64,000 nt of DNA from Aphrophora alni (Eukaryota > Arthropoda > Insecta > Hemiptera > Aphrophoridae): NCBI GenBank assembly GCA_963513935.1, contig OY740777.1, positions 20,431,271-20,495,270 of the forward strand. Reading direction: 5' to 3'. Of this stretch, positions 47,912 to 58,663 are shown one piece after another. The notes below the pieces were generated by a model. It was given only the letters and a program-made list of their open reading frames with translations. It was not told the DNA's origin and searched no databases. The translations under genes and the position numbers were made by a program. Numbering within the stretch: position 1 is the first letter of the stretch; every line of letters begins with the position of its first letter.

Positions 47912-50900
47912 ATGTTGAGAGTGATCTTTCTATTTGCCATGATTTTGGCTGTTGGAGTGAGAGCGCAGTACTTTGGCAGTTGTGGGGAGAGAACAGTTAC
48001 ACCAGTACCAAAGTTCAACTACGAGGAGGTAAGCCAAATACAATTTCGGTGAGACAAACTTTGAATATTATTTTCTGTATTTACTTTAAAATTAATTTTG
48101 ATCTTTGTTTACAAAAACACAAAATAAGTTTTTGCACTGTTGGTGACGAACAGCTTTTTAGAAATAATAAACAAAATGTTTTTATTTAAATATTTCACTT
48201 TCTCATACACACAAAGTACAAAATATACTGTAAGATTATCAAGGATATGTCAGTTTTGGGATTTTTTTTTGTACTGGGCTGTGATAGCCTCCGTCAGAGG
48301 CCTCATCGGCGTCCACCTAAAGGTCTTTTGCCGCCCCAAGTTCCTTCCTACACCCACTCAGAAATACCTGTCATCCTTATAAAGGAACAGATGCTACCTA
48401 TAGGTAGTTTTGGGATTCCTACACAATGAACTACGTAGTCAAAAATTTCTTTATTTTTTGTAATTGTGTGTCTTCTTTGATATACCACTGGAGAGATTTG
48501 AATCATGTTTAAAATTTGGTAAAATCATGAACAAATACTGAGGTTCCTCTGAATATAATAACAGTGGCAGTCTTCTTTATCAAAACTATTTATAGTAATT
48601 CCTGACTTGAAGGACTGGCTAGAGGAATGGAAGCCATCCCCTTGAACCGGTGTATTTTCAAGACAGGTCTAAAACCAACTGAGAAACTGAAATTCGAGGA
48701 AGTTTTTTAGTAAAATATTACAACATTAACAATCTATAAGCTAGTCACAGGTGCCTTTACGAGGTGCCTATAGCTAACCGTTGCTATAGAGGTGGTTTTA
48801 TGCCTGCCGCTTCTAGATATTTTCATAATTATATACACATATTGTAACATCCATATCTATTCGATGAAAACATAGCTTGATCTACTTCTTTTTTCATCTA
48901 ATCTTGGGACGTTTCACCTTGCCTATCAGATCATTTTTGTTCTTTTCTCATCCTGATGCTATTAGAGTATTTGATAGAAGGGGCTTTATTTGATGTTGTT
49001 TTATTTTGTAAGGCGATGAAGGTCGAGTATTATTTTGCCTTTAAACAACATATAATAGTATTTATTTTGTTTGTAAATAATGTTTGTTACTTATTATGTG
49101 TATCTATATTTTCTGTTGATATTAAATAGAAAAGAGGACTCTAAAGTTCTCACTTAGTCTCATAAGTAATAATCTTTACGTTTACAATAAAAAATACTAC
49201 ACTCTACATATTTTACTCATGTTTAGAGGTTCGTATATTTCAAAAATCCTCTCACGTTAAAAAAGATCAATTAACTGATGAAACGCTGAAGTTTTATAAA
49301 TATGAATGAATTAAAAAGGCAAGAGTAATTGTTTTGATTTATATTAACTCCAAAATCTCAACTCTTGCCTCAGAATGTTTTGGAATTTATATTTTTTTTG
49401 ACGGGGATATTTTCTAACTTATTATTTGGATTTTTCGAAGTAATAACTCACCAGTTTATTTTGTTCCAAAGTTAATTGATTTTTTTAAAAATCAATAACA
49501 TATTACCCTACACTATATGGTTCCTCAGTTTACAGAATCAATCTGGAGTTACAAATACGTTCCAACAACCTCGTTCTATGATGATATCTTATCTGTTTCT
49601 GTGGTGATGGATAAGCCTCACACTTACGATTGTGCTTACAGGACCACTCTTACCATAAATAGGTAAAAGTTTTTAATAACTTGTGTTATTTCTACGTCTT
49701 TGAACCTCACTCGTGCTTCTTTAAAACTACTCTTATTAAACAATATGATTGGCTAACTTTCATTTTAATATACCAAGTGTCCTAAAAGTCCCACCCCCCA
49801 ATTATTATTTTTTATTAATAGAAATAGACGGATTTGCTTTGGAGAATGTTTAGACAACCAAAGGAGGAGTTTTTTGAAGTTTCAAAATTTTTCAACCCTT
49901 ACCCCCAAAATGGGGTAGAAGGAGGTAAGTCGAGAATTTTAAATAGCAACCCCTATTGAGTGATACCTCATTTTAATGGTCTTTTAAAAATAAGAATCAT
50001 GACGTAAACTAGAGGTCTCTAAGTTCATCCTATCCAACATAGCGATCAATCGAATTCTGAATGTTAACCTACAAACTCCGGTTGTTTTTATTACATTACA
50101 AACTGCTCTATGTTGGTAAAATAATGGTAAGAGCGTTACATTTTTTTTTTAGCTCAGATTAAGTTCTCGAAATGGCTACCATTTACTTCTTGGCAGAAAG
50201 ATTCTGGACTCAAAAGCTTGTTGTACATTTCGTAACATTTCCGGTGTAATTATTAACGTAAAATTCACAATTCGATTGGTCGCTATGTTGGGTAGGATGG
50301 ACTTAGAGACCTCTAGTTTGCGTCATTATTCATATTTTTAAAAGACCTTTAAATTGAGGTATCACTCAATAGGGCTTGCTATTTAAAATTTTTGACTTAC
50401 CCCCAAACTACCCTATTTTGGGGGAAAGGGTTTAAAATTTCGAAACTTCAAAAAAACTCCTCCTTTGGTTGTCTAAACATTCCCCAAAGCAAATCCTTCT
50501 ATTTCTATTAATGAAAAAAAATAAAGGAGGTTGACTTTTAGGACACTTGGTATATCTACGACGAATTTTTTTTTTAAAGTAAGTTTCGGTTTGATATAAA
50601 ACAAAACTGAAAAATATTATTTTAAACTATGTTTAAATCTCATTTTAAAACATATATGGTAATATGTATATATATTATTATTATTATTAAAACATATATA
50701 TCGGGTATATGGTATTTCATGCGGAAAGGCCAATAATTTGGAAGGTGATTATTGGTCTTTCCTCTAGAAATACCATATATGCGATATACTGTATATGTTT
50801 CAATAATATATAGTCCAATCAAGAAGATATTCTTGATAAAAGTTTAAGTTGGTGCCAATATTTTCATGCGTTAAACAAACATTCGAAAATTATTATTTGA

Positions 50901-52802
50901 ATTTAAGGAAATAAAAGAAGTTTTGTCTCCGGAACATATTTATTTATTTGACTGAAGAAAAAAAATTACTTGACCATAGTCAATTTCAAATATTACACAA
51001 ACAGTACAACAAATATATCAACAAAAACTGTTCAATAGTAAGTCAATACACACTAGAGAAATACAAAACACAAAATAACATTTAAAAAAAAATTCCTATA
51101 ATCAATTAACCAAACAAAACTTAACAAAATAGTGTCCCACAAAAGTAAATTAATATTTACATACACAATAAAAACACATTTAAGTATAATTAAAATAGTA
51201 TAATCAGTCCTACATATAAATTTACATACAAAAGAGACCACATCCAACATGTATCCAACATGTCTGTGATACAATGCACAAACTGCTCCACAAAGTTAAA
51301 GGATCTAGAAAATGTAAGGCTGTTTTTAAATCGTAAAAAATCCTAATAGTTTTTAATGCTCTGTGTGAGCTTATTTATCAGTCTAGCACCAGCCTGGGAA
51401 GGAAGTTTGCTATATGAATTCAATTTTTGTTTTCCAGCACGATAATTACTAGCTTGTCTGTTACTATAACTATTTATATATTTATTTTGGGTACGCTCAA
51501 ATCTTATATCAAGTGATATAATAAAATGTTTTAGAATCGACGGAAGTCTTGAAATTGTCAGATTTCGAGAACAATATTTGGGAAAAGGCTCTGTGTACGA
51601 GACTCAGCTGGACAACTATGGTAAGTCTCAGGGTTGAATTAAATTGAACCATAAATTATACTAAATTTTATAATTCTGTCAATCAGTTTGTAAAAAGTTT
51701 GTTAAAATTTTTTAAACTTCCGTTATCTTTAAGGAATAATTTTAATACGAATTTAATTTAACAAACGAAATCTCATTTCCCAAAATTTAAAGATTCTTTT
51801 GTCACCTACAATCTAGGTTAAATTTTAAATGTATGATTCATGAGTTAGGTAAGTGAGACGGGATTATTTTATTGGTAGTTTTGAAATACTGCTGTCAATG
51901 TAAAACTATACTTTACTGCAAACATAAACGATGACCACTAAGATTAATTTAACTCTGCGTAACGTCTTCGGTACAAGAGAATTAATTTGAGATTCTATTT
52001 AAACATTTTAAATATTGTTTCAATGAATGCATTCTGAGTTCATTTAAAATTTTTGACAGATTTTTTTGGTGACGAATAATATTTGGTGGCTTTTGTTAGG
52101 ATATTATTATTTATCAAATAAAGAGAAAAAAATTTACATAGTTAGGAATAGGCTTTGTAAAATTACTTTGCTAACAATTAAAGAAATGTCGCATTAGTGG
52201 CAACCAACGGACTGAAAGAAACGCCGGTCAACAGACTTCGATCATGTGACGCATTTAACAAATCGCAATTGTTGGAAACCGAGAACCAATTAATAACCAC
52301 CAACTTTGAATTTCTGCGGACACGAGAATATCAATTTGAAAAAATTCAAGGAACAAAAAGAAATGTAGCGAGTGGTGTATAGGAAAAATAAGTTGTGGCG
52401 TGATTACAATTTGGACACTGGATTTGGGGGATGATAAATATTGGGTAAATTGAAGTTGCAATGATTTCTGCTGTCGTTAGCGCCAAAATATACATATTAT
52501 AATGGACTAAGTTCTAGGATAAGGAGTATAAGTTCATTATGATTTTGGTTTCACATTTTGAAGTTTGATTATAGTTTGGTAGGCTATTGTTATTGAAGTG
52601 TTAGTAATTTAAATGATTAAATATTGAATATTAATTTTGATTTAGATTATAAAGTTTTTTAATATTTGATTAAATACTTTTTTACTTGTTTGTATTTGAG
52701 AATTTAAATAACTTATTTCAAATTCGTGAGAATTATAATTGAAGTACCTATAGTTATGCTCCAGGTGAGATATTTTGAGATACAGGAATAATAAAGTAAT
52801 GA

Positions 52803-52870
<68 letters not shown>

Positions 52871-55689
52871 CAAAGTCCTGACTGACTCACTGACTGATCA
52901 ACGCAGAGCCGAAACTATAAAAGCTAGAGACTTGAAATTTGGAGGGACACTTCGTTATGTTATTTAAGTGCGCACTAAGAAAGGATTTTGGAAATGTTTG
53001 ATTTTAAAGGGAAGAAATCACAAAGTTTCTAGAAAATTATACACCTCCCATAAGAAATACACAGAGCGTATGACACATATATAACACGCTGATTAATGGT
53101 ATAAGAGATACAATTAGTTTATATCCCAGATGTTTGAGTTTGATGACAATACAAGTAAGCCATGGGAGGCCCAGGCCCACCTTTCTATCTATTGTTTCGG
53201 TCACGTACAAAATATTCATTTTTTTCAAAAACAAATCGCGAGTAATTTCATGCAAATTACATATATATTTAGAATCTGCATTAAATAACAAACTCAACGA
53301 ATTTTAATTTGCAATTATTGGACAATATAGACAGATTTTTTTAGTCGTATAAAGCAATATATATGTGTATACATATCATGGTGGGTATCCGGGAGGTCAA
53401 TTAAAGAGAGTAATCCTCTTATCAGCTACTGTTATAGTCACGTACCAACATTTCTACACTTTTAAAAATAAAATCAGCATTTTTTATTATATCATTGTAT
53501 TCAATATTAAATGACGAATTTAACCATTTTTGGATTATAAAAATCAATTGGGATTTCTCATGAAAAATTCCATTAATTAATAGATTCTTGAAATAGATCT
53601 TGAAAAAATATTAGAAATGTACTTTTTGTTTCTTCGATAAAACAAAATTAACGGAGTTACAAAGGCTCAAAATCTTTTGTAATAAGATTTTGCAGTATAT
53701 GTATATCACATTCCTCAAACTTTGAGGCATGTAACTCAGTTAATTTTCGTTGTATCAAAACAATAAAAAATCGTGTCTTTATTTTTTCAATATCTACAAA
53801 TTTAAACATGAAAATTTGTCTTTTTTGTGAACTTTGAATAATATATTTCTATTTAAATATTCGCGAAAAAAGCATTAATTTGCAAAATATTTTCTAAAAA
53901 AGAACCAAATAATTAACAAGTAAACAGATTACCAACCTTAAAATTACGTGGGCGAAGCCGAGACGGAGGGGGGGGGGCAGGGCGCTAGTTTAATATGTTA
54001 ACACTTTTTATTTGGTTTTGGGGATGGGTTTTATTTTTCGTCGTGTCAAACTTAAATATAAAAATTCAAAGTAAACAATAGTTTCTGTTTTATCTTTTTT
54101 CTAAATTTTTTTATCACTTCATGAATTTTATGAGTTTCTAAAAACTTTATAATGTTTGTATAGTACAAGGGATGGTTTATAACAGGGAAAAAAACAATAA
54201 AACAAATTAAATAATGGATGTTCGTTCTTTTCATAATTTTCATAGATTTTAAAGGAATTTAGACAGTGCCTGATATATTGTAATGTTTTGAATTGAATCC
54301 ACCTAGGTTAAATAAAACTAAAAATGAGACCATTTATTCTAGAAATAGTATAAAGTAAATGTTTATTACACTTTACAGTTTCTTAAACTGACTAAAACCT
54401 GATTGTTTTTCAGGAGCTCTGACATCGTCTACTTACCAGATGGTATTCTTCGGTTACAAAGCTGATAGTTATGCTCAGTTTTATATTTGCAGCACTAATG
54501 GAGTTACAGGTTTGTGTAAAATTTAACAAATATTTTGTGAATAGACAAACAACTGCGACATATGAGATGTTTAACATTATGCTGCCCCAAGATATGGTAG
54601 TGTTTGCTAACCCAACCTCTTTTTTGTCATACATTGAATTACCATCCCGTCCCCACAACTTTATTAACAAAATCTGATAGAACCTACATATAATAAAACA
54701 ACTAATAAAAACAGGATATTAAATTTAATAATCAACAAATAATGTTACAATTAATAAAATTCTAATTTCTAGAATTTTTCTGCTAATTTTTATTTCTTCT
54801 AATCAATAATATTATTGGAATCTATAGCAAAAAATATTGGATTATATTTATTATATCGTGAATGAAATAAATTTCGTATTTCATGAAAATTTGTGTGTAA
54901 ATATGACATAACTCTATTCAGGATAGAAAAATAATTTACAGCCGAGACATTTGTGGCAAACCTAATCAGACTTTAGTAGAAATAGTTATGGAGTTTAAAC
55001 AATGTATAATTTGCATTACTTTCTGAAATGTTGGTTTAGTAAGTGTGAATAATATTATCTTGATTACTAATAATATTATTGTTTTTATTTTGATTGTTTT
55101 GGTTAATATTTTGTCATTTAATAGCAAACGTTTTTATTCCTCTAAATTAATTGAAAAATTAGTATGAACTCTGTATAGTTTTAACAAATTACACTTAATG
55201 AAGAACAAATGTTTAAGCAAATGTGTTGAATTTGTGGGCGTGGCTTGTTTGTCCCACATGCAGTGTTGACCTAGCCTTCTTAATTAACTTAGTCTAAAAT
55301 AACTGTAAACTACTAAAGATGACGACTTCATTGAAACCCTTTCTTGTTTAATAAAAGATTTCTTTCAAAATGCCCTTTTTCAACTAAACAAAAATCTGTT
55401 TTTTTTTTTTTTTTTTTTTTTTTTTTTCACGTTAGGATATAGTCTGTAAATTTGTTTGACTTACTATCAATTAAACAATCATTAAACTCGTGTTTCAGGA
55501 GGAAATCAGGATTATAGATTTGTTTTAGTCAAGCCAGGGTACAAATTGACTAAAACTGATATTGCTGTAATCAAATACAACGACAAGAAACAAAATTTCA
55601 GAGGCAAAATACGGCGTATCTCCAAATCCGAAGACAGCGATTCTGATTCAATCAACGATTCTGATTCAAGCAGCGATTCCGATGATTAA
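47912..55689 (+). CDS. secreted lipocalin (apolipoprotein D-like fold), five exons
   Basis: Exons are 47912-48028, 49529-49662, 51535-51620, 54414-54509 and 55499-55689. All introns are GT-AG and the phases join without error, giving 207 residues. Residues 1-18 are a signal peptide, probably cut after VRA. Mature protein starts QYFGSC; FTESIWSYKY (40-49) holds the lipocalin W (45), with S for the usual G two before it. Cysteines are at 24, 74 and 138. YAQFYICSTNG (132-142) with YRFVLVKPG (150-158) fits the late barrel strands of insect lipocalins. The fold binds small hydrophobic ligands outside the cell; the ligand is unknown. Residues 188-207 form an Asp/Ser tail not usual for the family. 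Confidence 0.85.
48029..49528 (+). other. lipocalin intron 1
   Basis: It starts GTAAGC and ends TTCCTCAG. It holds a GC-richer stretch at about 48270-48420 and the dispersed repeat piece at 48930-49050 (sister 24440-24560). The open frames across it at 47857-48429 are not expected to be coding; only the exon 1 frame fits a protein. Confidence 0.7.
49771..50552. mobile_element. 782-bp MITE in lipocalin intron 2, TA-flanked
   Basis: TACCAAGTGTCCTAAAAGTC at the left and its near complement at the right are flanked by TA (49769-49770 and 50553-50554). The arms are inverted over roughly 300 bp, through TTGGTTGTCTAAACATTC(T/C)CC, GGTATCACTCAATAGGG and ACTTAGAGACCTCTAGTTT. There is no transposase. 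TA sites and termini suggest a Tc1/mariner-type parent. A related single end is at 11993. Confidence 0.8.
50692..50808 (+). ncRNA. miRNA-like hairpin in lipocalin intron 2
   Basis: Two arms (about 50706-50738 and 50747-50780) pair over 32 positions with one four-base internal loop and one G-U pair, closed by a loop of about eight bases. Looser pairing extends to 50692 and 50808. The size and shape suit a pre-miRNA or a very small MITE. It lies in sense orientation within an intron, as many miRNAs do. The sequence is AT-rich and no miRNA family is recognised. Confidence 0.3.
52803..52866. repeat. (AT)n microsatellite, 64 bp
   Basis: The run sits at the 5' end of the Helitron-like element that follows. 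Confidence 0.95.
52867..53990 (+). mobile_element. Helitron-like element in lipocalin intron 3
   Basis: It starts after an AT microsatellite with AAGTCCTGACTGACTCACTG and GAAACTATAAAAGCTAG, a start widespread in insect Helitron-type repeats. It ends GGGCGAAGCCGAGACGG, a G run, then GCGCTAGT at about 53990. Ends of the form GCGAAGCC...GCTAGT close many insect elements of this type. It has no Rep/helicase frame, so it is non-autonomous. Confidence 0.6.
55400..55428. repeat. poly-T run in lipocalin intron 4
   Basis: About 28 T residues, 70 bp before exon 5. It is too far upstream to be the acceptor tract. It may be the tail of a retroposed sequence on minus. At 55312-55340 a decayed hammerhead-like string (CUAAAGA...GAAAC) precedes it. 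Confidence 0.7.
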
Positions 55690-55745
55690 AAGCAAAATAT
55701 AGAAAGAAATTAATATTTAAACGTATTAAAGTTAACGTATTAAAA

Positions 55746-55751
55746 AATAAA
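55746..55751 (+). terminator. polyadenylation signal of the lipocalin gene
   Basis: AATAAA 57 bases after the stop codon, in the right place to end the transcript near 55770. Confidence 0.6.
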
Positions 55752-56799
55752 TTATTCATCTTTATATAAATCATTTGATTACCAAGTTCCTGTCTTTTTA
55801 TTTGTTTCAGAGTGTGAGAGTGTTTTTAAATTTACAAATCGTTATAAATTATTACAAACAGATAAACAACTGTCAACAGGTTCTAATACTGAAACATACG
55901 TAAAACATTTTACATATATTTTATTTACACAATTTTTCTATACTACATACTACGTATGTATGAGAAGGTACAAATACTATTACAAATATTAATTTAATAA
56001 ATAAGTTGTCCTTAATGTTAAAAGTAGTTTAACAAATAACTTAGTTTTTGTCGAGAAGAAGAGATTTTTAAACCAATTTAGTTGGACAAACTAAAATATT
56101 AAAATTTGTTTTTTAGATATATAAACAATCAAGTGTATGTTTTAACAAGTTTATAGCTCTATAAGTAGTATTTGACGAATTTTATTGTAAACATTGATTT
56201 TTACAATCATACAAAAATTGAGTCAATTTGTACCTATGTGGAAGAATAAAGAATATTAGCAACTAACTTCTGTTCATTATTGACTGTGCAGTTGTTTTAT
56301 TTCAAATATTCAGGACATTCAGTAATTAGAGGTCCAAATTATGGGAATTAATTTTAAATATCATAATTTTACTACTTCGCTTTCAATCTATCTGTCTGTC
56401 GTTTTTTCTGATAGAGTTCTGACTGACAACTTTTAACACTGTTATGTGTTGCAGGACGAAGAAAAGCTCTTCTGTGTTCTTGTAAAGTTACCAAGATTTA
56501 ATATATTTTAGTTTTTCCACTGACATTTCAGCTTTTTCCCAACATACTGTAAAACATTATGGTACCAACTCTTCATTATTAAAAGGGGGTAAAAATTTTA
56601 AATATTGTAGATAATTTGTAAAATGAATAAATTTGACATCATATTTGGAGCCAAATTTTATTCGAACGGCATTTTGAAACGCTTAAGTTAAAAATTGCTA
56701 CGTTTTAGCAAACTAGAAACACTTTCCACAAAAGTTAACCAATTAAAAAGTTAACTTACCTTTTTATGTGTCCGTCACGTGACATACTTTTTCTACTAT
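55752..56799. other. AT-rich intergenic DNA
   Basis: I see no gene or clear repeat. Confidence 0.35.
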
Positions 56800-56830
56800 G
56801 ACGCGTTTCGGAGAATTACTCCATCATCAG
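56800..56830 (-). ncRNA. hammerhead-like core without stem I
   Basis: On minus: CUGAUGA, U, GGAG-UAAUU-CUCC, GAA, ACGCGU, C. All core boxes, stem II, stem III and the GUC triplet are perfect. Outside the core only the first U-A pair of stem I forms, so activity is doubtful unless stem I forms by other pairing. Confidence 0.5.
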
Positions 56831-58621
56831 AATCGTTATACGAGCTCGTCAAACATTTAATAAAACACACAAACACTGAAAACATATTAACTTTATAGTG
56901 TGGGATGCATTATGAATGGTGGTCCAAGGATAACTACCGTCTTAAAAGAAAATCGACCTTAAATTAAAAATGGTGTTCGTTAAGTATTCTTGAACGTAGC
57001 TTTTACAAGATGCGAATAATCTACCCCTTTAGTTCTTGAGCAGAAGGCGATTTAATTGTAAAACAACAGTAAAAAAAAAAAAGTTTGTTATTTACCAGAA
57101 AACACGAAAGATTATCTGTAGTGGTTCAACACTTAGCAGTCAACTTTGAAAATAATTATACGCTATTAAGAAAACCCACATATACAACTCATTACATACA
57201 AACAGGCAGTAGCGTTTAAAACTAATATAGTTTATAACAAAAATATTTACATTAAATCACGTAATATATTACATTAAATATTTAAACGTACTTTGTTTTA
57301 CGTGATAGATTATTGTACAAATAAATCTAATATATTTACCTTGTGCATTTTAATTGGATAGTTTGTAGGGAACAAACATCTTCTACCTCCGGCAATAACT
57401 CATAAACCCCCCTTATGAATTTTCTCATTTCAAATTGAAAGAAGGTTATTAAAGCAGTTGTACCTGAATTTAAAAACCATTATTTTCCACAATTTAAAAG
57501 TCCCTCAAAATCCCAATAATTTATAAAACTTACATGAAATGACGCTTATACAAATTCCCTTTTGAAATAAATGGTGGAGGAGGAACTGTGTTTATATATC
57601 CGTTTAAAATATTTACCACGAAAAGTGGTGGAATAGAGGGAAAGTTATAAAGTTATTTTCCCTCTATTATTCCCCGTGGTATCACAAACACCAGTTTCGT
57701 ACTTTATTCTGAATTTATGGAAAGTTTATTTTTATTTTTATAGTAAATTTAAATTAAGTAGTTTTTCTATTCATACGGTTTAAACAATGAATTTTGTGAG
57801 GGAATAAAGTACTATTTTTATTTAATTCCATAAGATAAAATTTCCATAAAATGTTTTCATTTAAATTTTAAATAAAAAATTTATTAACAATAAACACTAC
57901 GGTGAAATAGTTAAAGTGTCTAGCACTCTAGGACCATGTTAGAAAATAAAACTGAAAATAGTAATGTATAAAAGAACCCAAATCTAATGGTAGGCGTAAG
58001 CAGTCATAACTAAATCTGAATAAAAATAAGATCAAGAAACATTAATGTCGTCTAACACTGTAGGAAGAACGAAAAACAACGGTTAAGCTAACTAATAGGG
58101 GTTGTGTGCCAGTTAAGTGGTAACCTAATGGTTTATAAATTTATAGAGCCTAACTGTCTCTTCTTTCAAAAGTTTAGAGCGTGATCATTTTTCTCTGTTT
58201 GAAGTTAGAGCCAATCAGCCAATCAAGTATAGAAGTAAGGCCATTATGGCTCCCATTATTAAAAAAAGAACTAAAATTTGATTATAATACCCCTACAACT
58301 AAAAAAACAAGCTGAAATTTTACCTGTTAAATCGCCATAAGGGGTCGTAACCCGCTCTCGGGCTAGGAAGCTTAATACAACTAACAATAGGCCACTCCCC
58401 TAATAGTTTGTCACGCCTTCTGGACCACGTCACTTGTTGCTGTATCTTTGATACAACAACACGTATTTGACGTTAGTTGTGTGTTACCGTGATTGTGTTT
58501 TTTGACTTCTCAGTTTTAGCTCTGAGATGCATGCTTAGATATTAAGGTTGGTGGTATTCTTATTTAATTTTACTTCTTACATAGGCTTAGTTTCTAGTTT
58601 CATGTTTCTTTAGTTTTTAGC
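56831..58621. other. AT-rich intergenic DNA
   Basis: I see no gene. An inverted repeat at about 57618-57692 (TACCACG, GAATAGAGGGAAA and complements) could form a hairpin of about 30 pairs. Confidence 0.35.
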
Positions 58622-58663
58622 CACTTGATAACGGGAATTGATTCTTATTCCCGAAACGTCGTG
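58622..58663 (+). ncRNA. hammerhead-like motif, near-complete
   Basis: The order is CAC, UUGAUAA, C, GGGAAU-UGAUUCUU-AUUCCC, GAA, ACGU, C, GUG. Stem I has three pairs, stem II six, and stem III is reduced to one A-U pair. The C box has two changes from CUGANGA, so cleavage is unlikely. Confidence 0.45.
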
